Shown: positions 24,588 to 34,503 of the stretch, piece by piece
Numbering within the stretch: position 1 is the first letter of the stretch
Layout: each line of letters opens with the position of its first letter
Origin: an uncultured Bacteroidales bacterium
Lineage (GTDB): Bacteria; Bacteroidota; Bacteroidia; Bacteroidales; F082
NCBI GenBank assembly: GCA_937926515.1
Contig: CALAZZ010000024.1
Coordinates: 1 to 64,000, forward strand
Direction: 5' to 3'
Length of the DNA stretch: 64,000 bases
Position numbers and translations under genes: made by a program
Notes under the pieces: generated by a model
Databases searched by the model: none
What the model was told of the DNA's origin: nothing
The model's input: the letters and a program-made list of their open reading frames with translations, nothing else

Positions 24588-25382
24588 TTAATCAATGATG
24601 AATTTCCCATGACTCAGTTGCTTATGTGTGTCGTGAATATAGAAGGTGTATGTACCTGAAGGATATCCTGCAACTGAGATTTTGATTTGATTCTTTTTTA
24701 GATCTATTGGCTTTGCTAACATATGTTGTCCATTGAAATTGACCAGCGTAAGTTCAGCATGCTGCACATCTGGTGGGAGGTTATATGTAATTGTGATGTG
24801 ATCTGAGGCTGGATTGGGATAAGATTTTTGAGCCTTTTTGTGAGGCAATTGCATGTTCTCATCTACCGAAACCAAACTTCCGGGTAAATTATAAATCCAT
24901 GTTTGGATGGTGTAGGGAAACACCGAATAGTCAAACACATAAGCAAGCAATTTGGTGCCCAGACCCTGATCCTGTAATATATTCACAAGAGCACAACCGG
25001 GGATTGTAAGTAATACGGTTCCATCTTCCTGAATAATCTTAGTTGTATAGGTATAATACTCGTTATCAGTATCGTAATTGTAATAGATATAAGCCAATGA
25101 CAAACTATTATTGTTCGTAAAAAGATTCTCAGTAACATATTTGATATCATAGAGATAATGGTTGGACGGAACAGACAGAATTATGGTTTTCCATAAGGAG
25201 TGGTTGGTGTTGTAGATCCGACATTGGTTGTTGGTGACGTCCATGACGAAAAACTTGTACCCTGATGTTGCAAGTTTGGTGAAAGTGCCACTGTAATTGT
25301 ATGACTGTTCAAGATTGATTTGTCCGAAGATTGAAAGGCCAAAAAAGATCAGCAAAACAGCAAGTTTTATTTTGTTTGTCAT
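24588..25382 (-). CDS. Secreted protein with T9SS type A sorting domain
   Basis: 264 residues: signal peptide (about 1-20, ending FGQ), a central beta-rich region of about 160 residues with no recognised catalytic motif, and a C-terminal T9SS sorting domain (about 187-264) that opens with SYPNPASDHITI and ends in a basic-rich strand. It should be exported through the type IX system. It is the first gene of the PqqD/ATP-grasp operon, 14 bp before the PqqD gene, so it may be a product or partner of the pathway rather than a separate function. Confidence 0.85.
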   Translation of the reverse strand: MTNKIKLAVLLIFFGLSIFGQINLEQSYNYSGTFTKLATSGYKFFVMDVTNNQCRIYNTNHSLWKTIILSVPSNHYLYDIKYVTENLFTNNNSLSLAYIYYNYDTDNEYYTYTTKIIQEDGTVLLTIPGCALVNILQDQGLGTKLLAYVFDYSVFPYTIQTWIYNLPGSLVSVDENMQLPHKKAQKSYPNPASDHITITYNLPPDVQHAELTLVNFNGQHMLAKPIDLKKNQIKISVAGYPSGTYTFYIHDTHKQLSHGKFIID

Positions 25383-25391
25383 AATCCAGGT

Positions 25392-25403
25392 TCAAATATT
25401 TGA
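25392..25403. promoter_or_regulatory. Palindrome at the start of the PqqD operon
   Basis: TCAAATATTTGA is a perfect 12-bp palindrome 10 bp before the first start codon. It would lie over the predicted transcription start, a position suited to repression. Its low complexity makes chance occurrence possible. Confidence 0.35.
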
Positions 25404-25408
25404 TTCAG

Positions 25409-25416
25409 CAAAACTA
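25409..25416 (-). promoter_or_regulatory. Probable -7 box of the PqqD/ATP-grasp operon
   Basis: TAGTTTTG on the minus strand fits TAnnTTTG, with an expected start near 25402, about 20 nt before the ATG at 25382. No -33 element at the standard spacing. Confidence 0.4.
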
Positions 25417-25533
25417 AGGTGTATTAAACGATTTAAGTTTACAATATTTGTGCTTGAATTGTATAAGATTTTAAGATTTGATCAGTTTTGATAATCTTTA
25501 GCATAAGTTTGCCACAGCATTAAAAAAACTGCG

Positions 25534-26562
25534 ATGAAAAGGCGCTCGGCACTTGCTGATATACTCAAAGGCATAGCTGTGGTCAGGATGATACTGGTGC
25601 ATCTAACTGACGTTTTTCTGGTTCCTGAAATAGCTGAAAGCCAGATGATGAAGTTATTATTATTATTGGCCGGGCCTCCCGGAGCAGCCCTGTTCATGAT
25701 GATCATGGGTTACTTTGCTGCTCAATCATCCATAGGCTTAGTGAGTTCATTTTATAGGGGAATAAAGTTGATAGGATGGGGGCTGATGCTGAATATTGGA
25801 CTTAATTTTCATTTACTTGTCAGGATTTATTCAGGTCAAATTGACCTGAACCCACTACCCTATATTTTTGGGGTTGACATCCTCTTTCTGGCAGGGTTGA
25901 GCTATATCATAATAGCTTTATTTAAAAAAATTGTTCCGAACAATTTGCTGTTTTGGGTAGTCCTTTACATTGTTTTTGCCGGTTTGGTCAATGTACTTGT
26001 ATCGAATCAAGGTGAATTAGGGTGGTGGATCTATATACAAGCATACTTCTATAGCTCTGCAGGATGGTCCTATTTTGCTGTTTTTCCATGGGCTGCCTAT
26101 CCGGTAGCCGGTTATTTATTCTATTTGCTAAATAGCCGATATCAAATTTCATCATTTGGCCGAAAAGGACTATTGTATCTGGCTGTGGCATTATTTATCT
26201 TAGTTGCCATACCATTCGCTTATGGCTTCTCGGTTGTGAAAGATTATGACTCCTACTATCAGCATGGACTTTGGTTTTCTTTATGGTTGATAGGTTTAAC
26301 GGCTTTTTGGTCAGTACTAATCAACCTGCTGGTAGCCGGCAAGGAGAGCACTCGATTCTTTTCCTGGCTTCAATGGGTTGGCCAACGGGTTACAAACTTT
26401 TATGTGATTCAATGGCTATTGATCGGAAATATTGGCACTGCATTATACAAATCCCAGCCTGGCTGGAGCCTTATATTATGGTTTGCACTTATCCTGTTTC
26501 TCAGCAGCGTTTTAACCTTTTTATGGAATGATTCTAAAAACAGATTCAAACTCAGTTCATGA
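25534..26562 (+). CDS. Multi-pass membrane acyltransferase-like protein
   Basis: 342 residues with about ten predicted membrane helices. The N-terminal LKGIAVVRMILVHL and GPPGAALFMMIMGYF segments resemble the membrane acyltransferase superfamily (acyltransferase 3 / heparan-alpha-glucosaminide N-acetyltransferase type), with a histidine in the first helix as in those enzymes. It would acylate a lipid or sugar at the membrane; the acceptor is unknown. Its last 6 bp overlap the end of the convergent regulator gene, so the two share no terminator space. Confidence 0.65.
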   Translation: MKRRSALADILKGIAVVRMILVHLTDVFLVPEIAESQMMKLLLLLAGPPGAALFMMIMGYFAAQSSIGLVSSFYRGIKLIGWGLMLNIGLNFHLLVRIYSGQIDLNPLPYIFGVDILFLAGLSYIIIALFKKIVPNNLLFWVVLYIVFAGLVNVLVSNQGELGWWIYIQAYFYSSAGWSYFAVFPWAAYPVAGYLFYLLNSRYQISSFGRKGLLYLAVALFILVAIPFAYGFSVVKDYDSYYQHGLWFSLWLIGLTAFWSVLINLLVAGKESTRFFSWLQWVGQRVTNFYVIQWLLIGNIGTALYKSQPGWSLILWFALILFLSSVLTFLWNDSKNRFKLSS

Positions 26563-27144
26563 AGAAATTTGATGCATATAGGCTGTTCGATACTTTGCCG
26601 GATTTTTTTTAAACTCACTAACAGATATGCCGGTTATTTCCCTAAACTGAGAAGAAAGGTATTGCACACTGCTGTATCCCATCATGAAAGCAATTTCACT
26701 TAAAGTGACATCCTCAATTTGAATAAGTTCCATGGCTTTGGCAATCCGCTGCCTTATGATGAACTTCTCCAGGGTGATGTGTTCATGTTTTGAAAAAACA
26801 GAGGATAAGTGTTGATAGCTCTTGTTAAATCGGCCAACTAAAAAATCAGAATTACGCACCATTGCATTGTAGGTTGAATGGTGAACCAGCTCAATCACAG
26901 TCCGTTTGATTTCCTCCACCAACTCCGTTTCCTTGTCCTCAACCACCACAAAACCAATGGACTGTATAAAACTTTCTACATCTCTCCTATTATACTCGTG
27001 GCCATTATATCCTACCACAATATCCCCCAACTCAGCCTTGACCAGTTGCATACCGGCACGCTCCAATTCCAGTTGAATCAACCTGATGCAACACTCGCAA
27101 TTCATATTACCAAGTTTGAACCTTTGTTTCACCGGCTTTTTCAT
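26557..27144 (-). CDS. AraC-family regulator with HMA-like metal-binding N-terminus
   Basis: 195 residues. Residues 8-70 resemble a heavy-metal-associated (HMA) domain with MNCECC, providing C16 and C19 as a CxxC pair; residues about 85-190 are an AraC-type double helix-turn-helix (VTLSEIAFMMGYSSVQYLSSQFRE). This combined family is frequent in Bacteroidota near metal or efflux genes. It is divergent from the RND efflux operon with a palindrome (27374-27385) between them and probably regulates that operon, perhaps in response to a thiophilic metal or to thiol state; the ligand is inference. Confidence 0.85.
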   Translation of the reverse strand: MKKPVKQRFKLGNMNCECCIRLIQLELERAGMQLVKAELGDIVVGYNGHEYNRRDVESFIQSIGFVVVEDKETELVEEIKRTVIELVHHSTYNAMVRNSDFLVGRFNKSYQHLSSVFSKHEHITLEKFIIRQRIAKAMELIQIEDVTLSEIAFMMGYSSVQYLSSQFREITGISVSEFKKNPAKYRTAYMHQISS

Positions 27145-27292
27145 TACAATGTGGTTGTTTCAGTTTTGGGCTTTTTGCTCCACCAAAATTGCAAAATAAA
27201 ATCGGAACATGATACTCATACCCACAATCGTTAAAAAGTGGTTAAAATCTACCGTTAACTGATTTGGGTCAACAACAGTTTTATAAAACTTT

Positions 27293-27300
27293 TACCTTTG
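27293..27300 (+). promoter_or_regulatory. Probable -7 box of the RND efflux operon
   Basis: TACCTTTG matches TAnnTTTG and gives a start near 27307, about 90 nt before the adaptor ATG. The nearest TTTG (27263-27266) is 26 bp away, too far for a standard -33 element, so activation by a regulator would be needed. Confidence 0.4.
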
Positions 27301-27373
27301 GCATCATAATTTTTTACATATGGTTAATTTCTATTAATCATTGATCAATTACAAACATAATTTGTTTGACCTA

Positions 27374-27385
27374 CACAATATTGTG
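27374..27385. promoter_or_regulatory. Palindromic candidate operator before the RND operon
   Basis: CACAATATTGTG is a perfect 12-bp palindrome 11 bp before the adaptor gene start, downstream of the predicted promoter. It may be a repressor site or an mRNA hairpin limiting translation. Confidence 0.4.
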
Positions 27386-27396
27386 AATTTACATTT

Positions 27397-28476
27397 ATGA
27401 AAAAATACCTTAAACGAATTATCGGTTCATTGCTCTTTCTGCTGGTTATTCTTTTCTTAATTGCAAACAGAATGGGCTATTTCAGCACACAACAAGCCCG
27501 CCCTGAATTGGTCAGTGGGAGGGCTGGTGGCGCTTTACCCGTCAAAGTAGTTGTGATTGAACCGAAACCTCTGACCGATATTATTGTTGCAGCAGGATCT
27601 GTTTTACCTGACGAACAGGTTGAGCTAAGTGCCGAAGCTTCAGGTCGCATTGTAGGGATACACTTTACTGAGGGCGAAAAGGTTAACAAAGGCGATTTGC
27701 TTATCACAGTAAACAATGCTGACCTGCTGGCTCAGATTGAGCGCAACAAGCACCAGGTTCGGTTGGCCGAAGAAAGAGAACAACGCCAGCGCAGCCTGCT
27801 CGAAAGACAAGGAATTAGCCAACAGTCATATGATCAGGTTTTTACAGAATTAAGCACTTTAAAGGCGGAAGAAGCCTTACTTCAGGCACAACTGGAAAAA
27901 ACAATTATAAGAGCACCTTTCAGCGGCATTTTGGGATTACGTCATGTGAGTGAAGGAAGCTATATATCACCGGGCATGCCCATTGTACGTTTAGCTAAAA
28001 CTGAACCGGTAAAAATTGATTTTAGTGTTCCTGAACGCTTTGCCGGATATCTGAAAAAAGACGGCAAAATCAACTTCAGTGTTGATAATAAACCGGGAAT
28101 TTTTGAAGCCACCATTATTGCTATAGAACCTGTTGTAGACCAACGCACTCGTTCAGTTCTTGCCCGGGCGACATATCCCAACCATGGAAACTATATCATT
28201 CCGGGATCATACGCCAGGGTTGAGATTTTATTGGAAAGTTTGGATGATGCATTGCAAATACCTGCACAGGCATTAGTGCCCGAAATGGGATCAAATAAAG
28301 TTTATTTGTATAAAAACGGGCAAGCCATACCGGTAGAAGTTAGCACCGGATTGCGTACGTCTTCACATATTCAAATTGTAAATGGACTGAGCCAGGGTGA
28401 TACTGTGATCACCACCGGCATTCTTCAGATGCGTCACGGTTTACCGGTAAACATAAATGAAATTTTGCCATTATGA
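27397..28476 (+). CDS. RND efflux periplasmic adaptor (membrane fusion protein)
   Basis: 359 residues: an N-terminal membrane anchor (about 7-25), a biotinyl-lipoyl-like domain (GRIVGIHFTEGEKVNKGD near 82-99), an alpha-helical hairpin (about 105-165), a second lipoyl half (TIIRAPFSGILGLRHV) and C-terminal beta domains. It bridges the inner-membrane pump and the outer-membrane TolC channel. The three genes of the pump overlap by ATGA junctions, so stoichiometry is set by coupled translation. Confidence 0.95.
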   Translation: MKKYLKRIIGSLLFLLVILFLIANRMGYFSTQQARPELVSGRAGGALPVKVVVIEPKPLTDIIVAAGSVLPDEQVELSAEASGRIVGIHFTEGEKVNKGDLLITVNNADLLAQIERNKHQVRLAEEREQRQRSLLERQGISQQSYDQVFTELSTLKAEEALLQAQLEKTIIRAPFSGILGLRHVSEGSYISPGMPIVRLAKTEPVKIDFSVPERFAGYLKKDGKINFSVDNKPGIFEATIIAIEPVVDQRTRSVLARATYPNHGNYIIPGSYARVEILLESLDDALQIPAQALVPEMGSNKVYLYKNGQAIPVEVSTGLRTSSHIQIVNGLSQGDTVITTGILQMRHGLPVNINEILPL

Positions 28477-31400
28477 GCCTGTCATCATTAAGCATAAACA
28501 GGCCGGTTCTGGCTACAGTAATGTCAATCCTAATCATTCTATTTGGAATAATCGGAATGACATCATTGGGTGTACGTGAGTTCCCCAGTGTGGATCCGCC
28601 CATTATCACTGTGAGCACAAATTACACCGGTGCCAATGCCGATGTGATCGAGTCGCAAATAACTGAACCACTGGAAGAATCCATAAATGGGATAGAAGGA
28701 ATACGCACACTGACTTCTGTTAGCCGTGATGGCAGAAGCACCATCACCGTTGAATTCGATCTGAACATCGATATGGAGGCTGCAGCCAATGATGTGCGTG
28801 ACCGGGTATCGCGTAGCCTATGGAATTTACCGCCAGATGCAGACCCGCCCATCGTTTCCAAGGCTGATGCTGATGCCTCACCCATTATCTTTTTAAACAT
28901 ACGTAGTGAGCAGCGCAACCTGCTTGAGCTTACCGAAATTGCCGAAAGAACTTTTAAGGAAAGTTTGCAAACCATTCCGGGAGTAAGTTCCATCTCAGTA
29001 TGGGGTTCCAAGCGCTATTCCATGCGGTTATGGATGGATCCGGGTCGTTTGGCAGCGTTTAACCTAAGCCCATTGGATGTGAGGAATGCACTGTTACGCG
29101 AAAATCTTGAGCTCCCGGCCGGCACCATTGAGGGCAATACCATTGAATTGACTGTGAGAACGCTGAGCAGACTTGAAACACCTGAAGACTTCAATAACCT
29201 GATTATCACTGAAAGCACCTCCGGAATCGTACGCTTCAAAGATATTGGCTTTGCTGAGCTGGCACCCCTAAATGAACGCACATTACTTCGTCGTGATGGT
29301 GTACCTATGGTCGGCAACGCCATTACACCGCTACCAGGCTCAAACCATATTGAGATCGCCGACGAGTTCTACCGCCGCCTTGAACAAATACAAAAAGACC
29401 TACCGGACGACATCGAGCTTGGAATAGGTTTTGACCAGACTGATTATATCAGAGCGTCTATCAGCGAAGTGGAACAAACCATATACCTGGCTTTTGTGCT
29501 TGTGGTGCTTGTTATTTTCTTCTTCTTGCGTGATTGGCGCACAACGATCATTCCTGTAATTGTGATCCCTATTGCCCTCATCGGCTCCTTTTTCATTATG
29601 TACATCGCCAACTTTTCAATCAATGTCCTTACCATGCTTGGACTTGTCCTTGCTATTGGACTGGTTGTGGATGACGCTATTGTGGTTATAGAAAATATCT
29701 ATGCTAAAATTGAGAAAGGAATGAATCCTTTACAGGCAGGTATAAAAGGATCTGCAGAGATATTCTTTGCAATCATTGCTACTACTATTGCCCTGGCAAC
29801 AGTATTTTTACCTGTCATTTTTCTTCAAGGTATCACAGGTCGACTTTTCCGTGAATTCGGAGTCGTACTGGCCGGGGCCGTGATGATCTCATCCTTCGTA
29901 GCTTTGACGTTGACACCCATGCTGTCGACCCGGATATTAAAAAGGCGCGAAAAACACAATTGGCTGCATGCCAAGACGGAACCATTCTTCGTGAAACTTA
30001 ACGCCTGGTACGCTAGCAGCCTGGCGGTATTCCTTAAAAAGAAATGGCTTGCTTTCGTTGTGATTGGTATCTCGGCCTTATTTATTTTTGGCCTTGGACG
30101 CGAATTACAAACTGAACTGGCACCACTCGAAGACAGGTCCGGCATGATGGTTCGTGGTTTGGCTCCTGAAGGTAGTACCTATGAATTCATGGAAGACTAT
30201 GTGAAAGAGTATATTGATCTGGTTCAGGATGAAATTCCCGAGATTTATTCCCTAATCACAATCACATCCCCAGGCTTTGGAGCGGGAAGTTCCGTGAATT
30301 CTATGTTTTCACGCATTCGCCTGGTTGATCCGGATCAGCGAAAAAGAAGCCAGCAGCAAATTGCTGATCATCTATCAGGTAAATTGCAAGAGCTTTCAGC
30401 AGTGCGCACTTTTGTTGTACAGGATCAATCAATCGGCGTTCAGCGTGGCGGATTGCCAGTACAATATGTTGTGCAAGCTGCAAATCTGGATAATTTAAAG
30501 GAAGTGCTTCCTACTTTTATGGCAGAAGTTTACCAAAGTGATGCTTTTCAGTTCGCTGATCTGAACTTAAGGTTTAACAAACCTGAGTTACAGATTACCA
30601 TCAATCGTGAAAAAGCACGTATGCTTGGTGTGTCTGCCATGGATATTGCACAAACAATACAGTTTGCTATGAGCGGTACCCGTTTTGGATATTATGTCAT
30701 GGACGGGAAACAATACCAGGTAATTGGCCAATTGGAACGTGCTCATCGAAATGCACCGATCGACCTTCAATCGCTGCATGTAAAAAACAATCAGGGTGAA
30801 ATGATCATGCTTAGCAACCTGATTACTTTGGAGGAAACAGTTAACCCTCCTCAGCTATACAGATATAACCGTTATGTGTCGGCAACCATTTCGGCAAATC
30901 CAGCGCCGGGCAAAACCATTGGTGATGGCATCAATGAAATGAACCGTATCGCCGGCATTGTGCTTGATGATACCTTTTCAACATCGCTTGCCGGTGCTTC
31001 CAAAGATTTTGAGGAAAGCAGCAGCAGCCTGATATTTGCTTTTGTTCTGGCAATTATTTTGATCTACCTTGTTTTATCTGCCCAATTTGAAAGCTTCCGC
31101 GATCCGCTTGTTATCATGTTTACTGTGCCTTTGGCTTTGGCAGGAGCAGTGATCACACTTTGGTATTTTGGTAAAACCTTAAATATCTTCAGCCAGATTG
31201 GAATTATAATGCTAATAGGCCTGGTTTCAAAAAATGGAATTCTGATCGTTGAGTTTGCTAACCAGCGCAAAGCTGCAGGACTCGCCAAACTGGAAGCCAT
31301 ACACAATGCTGCTGTAGCTCGTTTCAGGCCTATCCTCATGACCAGTCTGTCAACCATCCTTGGTGCAGTTCCCATTGCGCTGGCCCTCGGGGCCGGTTCC

Positions 31401-31583
31401 GAAAGCCGTGTCTCTATGGGTACCGCCATTATTGGAGGGCTGACTTTTGCCACCATTCTTACCTTGTATGTGATACCTGCAATGTACGCTTACATCTCTG
31501 AAAAATCAAAGGACGTATCCAATGTTTCAGATTTGCTTAGCGAACAGGAATCACAACCTCAAACACAAGATTTGAATCTATGA
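28473..31583 (+). CDS. RND-family efflux permease (HAE1 type)
   Basis: 1036 residues, full length for AcrB/MexB-like pumps with twelve membrane helices and two large periplasmic loops. The charged pair in helix 4 is present (GLVVDDAIVVIENI, about residues 402-415), characteristic of the hydrophobe/amphiphile group rather than heavy-metal CusA pumps. Proton-driven export of drugs, detergents or lipids is expected, through the adaptor and TolC-like neighbours. It overlaps both neighbours by 4 bp. Confidence 0.97.
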   Translation: MSLSSLSINRPVLATVMSILIILFGIIGMTSLGVREFPSVDPPIITVSTNYTGANADVIESQITEPLEESINGIEGIRTLTSVSRDGRSTITVEFDLNIDMEAAANDVRDRVSRSLWNLPPDADPPIVSKADADASPIIFLNIRSEQRNLLELTEIAERTFKESLQTIPGVSSISVWGSKRYSMRLWMDPGRLAAFNLSPLDVRNALLRENLELPAGTIEGNTIELTVRTLSRLETPEDFNNLIITESTSGIVRFKDIGFAELAPLNERTLLRRDGVPMVGNAITPLPGSNHIEIADEFYRRLEQIQKDLPDDIELGIGFDQTDYIRASISEVEQTIYLAFVLVVLVIFFFLRDWRTTIIPVIVIPIALIGSFFIMYIANFSINVLTMLGLVLAIGLVVDDAIVVIENIYAKIEKGMNPLQAGIKGSAEIFFAIIATTIALATVFLPVIFLQGITGRLFREFGVVLAGAVMISSFVALTLTPMLSTRILKRREKHNWLHAKTEPFFVKLNAWYASSLAVFLKKKWLAFVVIGISALFIFGLGRELQTELAPLEDRSGMMVRGLAPEGSTYEFMEDYVKEYIDLVQDEIPEIYSLITITSPGFGAGSSVNSMFSRIRLVDPDQRKRSQQQIADHLSGKLQELSAVRTFVVQDQSIGVQRGGLPVQYVVQAANLDNLKEVLPTFMAEVYQSDAFQFADLNLRFNKPELQITINREKARMLGVSAMDIAQTIQFAMSGTRFGYYVMDGKQYQVIGQLERAHRNAPIDLQSLHVKNNQGEMIMLSNLITLEETVNPPQLYRYNRYVSATISANPAPGKTIGDGINEMNRIAGIVLDDTFSTSLAGASKDFEESSSSLIFAFVLAIILIYLVLSAQFESFRDPLVIMFTVPLALAGAVITLWYFGKTLNIFSQIGIIMLIGLVSKNGILIVEFANQRKAAGLAKLEAIHNAAVARFRPILMTSLSTILGAVPIALALGAGSESRVSMGTAIIGGLTFATILTLYVIPAMYAYISEKSKDVSNVSDLLSEQESQPQTQDLNL

Positions 31584-32896
31584 AGAATATCAGATTTATA
31601 GGCTTTTTATCCGTTATCTATTTGCTCACCACAGCCATTCATGCACAGGGTGTGCTAACCGCTGAAAGAGCCATACTTATTGGTTTGGAAAACAATTTTT
31701 CAATCAGGCTTGTGCGTCAGGATGCCCGTATTGCAGAAAATAATGTTAAGATGGGTATTGCCAACTTCCTGCCAACCATTGATGTTACCGCTAACCAAAA
31801 CTATAGCATTAACGATTCACGCCAGGAATTTCTAACAGGTCAAACTAATGATGTGTCCGGAGCAAAGTCAGATGCTTTCAGTACAAGTGCCCAGCTCAAT
31901 TGGACATTATTTGACGGCATGCGAATGTTTGTGAATTATGACATGGTAAAAGAGTTTGAACAGAAAAGTGAGCTCCTGGTACTGCTTACTGTTGAACAAA
32001 CAGTAAACAGTATCCTGATCAATTATTTCAACCTGATCCATCTGAAGCAGCAACTGCAGGTGGTTGAACAAACCATTGCCGTTGACCTTGAGCGCAGGCA
32101 ACTGGCACATGATATGCTTGATATTGGTGCCGGATCACGACTGGAGCTTTTGCAGGCCGAAGTTGATTTAAATTCAGATAGCGCTTTATTCATGCAGATC
32201 ACAGACCAAATTGTACAGGCAAAAATCAATCTGAACCATTTATTGGCCCGTCAGGCTGATGTGCAATTTGAGGTACCCGAATCGTTTGAGGTGGATCGCC
32301 TTCTCGTTAAGCAGTTGCTTGAGGAAAAAATGCTCAGCCAAAACACATCCCTGCAGTTGAGCTTGCAGGATGAAACCCTTGCGCAATTGACCCTTCGTGA
32401 AATACGTGGACGACATGCTCCCAGTATAGGGTTTAATCTGGGATATAGTTTTACTGATCAAAGCTCAGAATCTGGTTTTTTACAATCAAATAGATCATCA
32501 GGATTTACCTATGGTATAAACGCAAACCTGAAATTGCTTGACGGGCTTAATACCAGGCGTGAGCGTCAGAATGCCAGTATTTTAATTGAATCGAGCCGTA
32601 TCCGAACAGAATCGCTTATCAATGAATTGAAGGCCGAACTGGAATTATATTACAGCAGTTATCTCAATAAATTACGCCTGATAACCATGGAGTCGCAAAA
32701 CCTTCGGGCAGCTGCAGAAAACCTTGATATTGCCACTGAAAGATTTCGATTGGGAGATTTATCAGGCATTGAGTTTCGCGAAGCTCAACGCAATTTTATG
32801 TCAGCCGAAGCACGATTGCTTACTGTGAAACTTGAAGCAAAAATCACTGAGATAAATCTGTTGCAACTAGCAGGTGAGCTACCTCTTGAATTTTGA
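31580..32896 (+). CDS. TolC-family outer-membrane channel
   Basis: 438 residues: a signal peptide ending near residue 22 (AIHAQ), then two repeats of the OEP fold with long coiled-coil helices and beta segments (IGFNLGYSFTDQ near 280). It forms the outer-membrane duct of the RND pump encoded upstream. The second repeat retains the ERFRLGDLSGIEFREAQ segment typical of the family. No terminator is evident after the stop. Confidence 0.95.
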   Translation: MKNIRFIGFLSVIYLLTTAIHAQGVLTAERAILIGLENNFSIRLVRQDARIAENNVKMGIANFLPTIDVTANQNYSINDSRQEFLTGQTNDVSGAKSDAFSTSAQLNWTLFDGMRMFVNYDMVKEFEQKSELLVLLTVEQTVNSILINYFNLIHLKQQLQVVEQTIAVDLERRQLAHDMLDIGAGSRLELLQAEVDLNSDSALFMQITDQIVQAKINLNHLLARQADVQFEVPESFEVDRLLVKQLLEEKMLSQNTSLQLSLQDETLAQLTLREIRGRHAPSIGFNLGYSFTDQSSESGFLQSNRSSGFTYGINANLKLLDGLNTRRERQNASILIESSRIRTESLINELKAELELYYSSYLNKLRLITMESQNLRAAAENLDIATERFRLGDLSGIEFREAQRNFMSAEARLLTVKLEAKITEINLLQLAGELPLEF

Positions 32897-33063
32897 ACTA
32901 CTTTTTGACTTAGCTTGAATCATGAAGCAGGTGTAAGTCTGGTGTAAGATTTTAATAAAGCTGATTTCAATACCTGTTATTTCTTAAAAGTTTTCATCTT
33001 TTATCCAGCAACTTAGCTTTAAATTTCGTTTTTTTGCAGTTCATTTGAAACCATAATATTAGC

Positions 33064-34503
33064 GTGAAAAGAACTGAAATTAAACATGCCCTGCAAATGC
33101 AGGAATCTGAAATTGAGATCAATGTAAAGGGTTGGGTACGTACCAAACGAGGAAGTAAGAACGTGGCTTTCATCGCCCTAAATGACGGATCCACTATTCA
33201 TAACCTTCAATTGGTTGTAGATTTGGAAAAAATTCCTGAGTCGGCCCTGGCAAATATTCACACAGGCGCTGCTATTTCAGCTATCGGAATATTGGTGCCA
33301 TCAACAGGCTCAGGCCAAAAAGTAGAGTTGAATGTGCACCAAATTACACTTCTTGGAGCCGCCAGCCCTGATGAGTACCCTTTGCAACCAAAAAAGCATT
33401 CGCTTGAATTTCTCAGGGAAAAAGCACATCTGCGCTATCGTACCAATACCTTTGGTGCTATCGCCCGTTTAAGACATGCCATGACTTTTGCCATTCATAA
33501 TTTTTTCAATGAACGCGGTTTCTACAACATACACTCCCCCATTATCACAGGTTCTGATGCTGAAGGAGCCGGCGAAATGTTTCATGTGACCACCCTGAAC
33601 CTTGAAAACATTCCTCGAACACCTGAAGGTAAGGTTGACTTCAAACAGGATTTTTTTGGTAAAGAAGCCAACCTCACAGTTTCTGGACAACTCGAAGCAG
33701 AGTTGGCAGCCCTTGCCCTGTCAAAAGTATATACCTTCGGACCTACTTTCAGGGCAGAGAATTCAAATACATCCAGGCATCTGGCTGAATTCTGGATGAT
33801 AGAACCTGAAGTGGCTTTTTTCGATATCACTGATGATATGGACCTAGCCGAGGAGATGCTCAAATACCTCATTGATTATGCCATTGAACAATGCCCTGAT
33901 GACCTGGCATTCCTGAGCAAAAGGCAACAGGATGAAGAAAAAAACAAGAAAGCCGAAGAGCGATCCATGGAATTGCTGGAAAAGCTGAACTTTGTACGCA
34001 CCCAACCCTTTGAACGGATATCATATACGCAGGCCATTGACATTTTGCGAAATTCCAATTACAACAAAAAAGGTAAATTCCAATATCCAATCGAAAAATG
34101 GGGTGCCGATCTGCAATCGGAGCATGAACGCTACCTCGTTGAAAAGCACTTCCAGAAACCAGTCATCATAACTGACTATCCCAGGGAGATCAAGGCTTTT
34201 TACATGAAACAAAATGATGATGGCAAAACCGTGCGGGCTATGGACGTCCTGTTTCCTGGCATTGGTGAGATCATAGGCGGATCGCAGCGTGAGGAAGAAT
34301 ATGAAAAACTACTGAATCGAATTAAAGAAATGGATATCCCCATGGAATCCATGTGGTGGTATCTCGAAACACGAAAATTCGGCACCGTACCTCATGCCGG
34401 TTTTGGGCTTGGTTTTGAGCGCCTGATGCTTTTCATCACCGGCATGGGCAATATCAGAGATGTGATTCCTTTCCCCCGAACGCCATTAAACCTGGAATTC
34501 TGA
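33064..34503 (+). CDS. asnS: Asparaginyl-tRNA synthetase
   Basis: 479 residues, class IIb aminoacyl-tRNA synthetase. An N-terminal OB-fold anticodon-binding domain ([19 protein letters not shown]) precedes the catalytic domain with motif 2 ([22 protein letters not shown]) and motif 3 ([15 protein letters not shown]). The NTSRHLAEF context and the extra insertion around 280-310 indicate AsnRS rather than AspRS. It charges tRNA-Asn with asparagine in the cytoplasm. The frame starts with GTG at 33064, directly before KRTEIKHAL; no ATG in frame precedes it. Confidence 0.96.
   Translation: MKRTEIKHALQMQESEIEINVKGWVRTKRGSKNVAFIALNDGSTIHNLQLVVDLEKIPESALANIHTGAAISAIGILVPSTGSGQKVELNVHQITLLGAASPDEYPLQPKKHSLEFLREKAHLRYRTNTFGAIARLRHAMTFAIHNFFNERGFYNIHSPIITGSDAEGAGEMFHVTTLNLENIPRTPEGKVDFKQDFFGKEANLTVSGQLEAELAALALSKVYTFGPTFRAENSNTSRHLAEFWMIEPEVAFFDITDDMDLAEEMLKYLIDYAIEQCPDDLAFLSKRQQDEEKNKKAEERSMELLEKLNFVRTQPFERISYTQAIDILRNSNYNKKGKFQYPIEKWGADLQSEHERYLVEKHFQKPVIITDYPREIKAFYMKQNDDGKTVRAMDVLFPGIGEIIGGSQREEEYEKLLNRIKEMDIPMESMWWYLETRKFGTVPHAGFGLGFERLMLFITGMGNIRDVIPFPRTPLNLEF

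Noticed and set aside
17670..25382. Lysine biosynthesis operon (decarboxylase read as LysA)
   Set aside because: No other dap genes are present, and the neighbours (PqqD-like, ATP-grasp, UT-M23) do not belong to that pathway.
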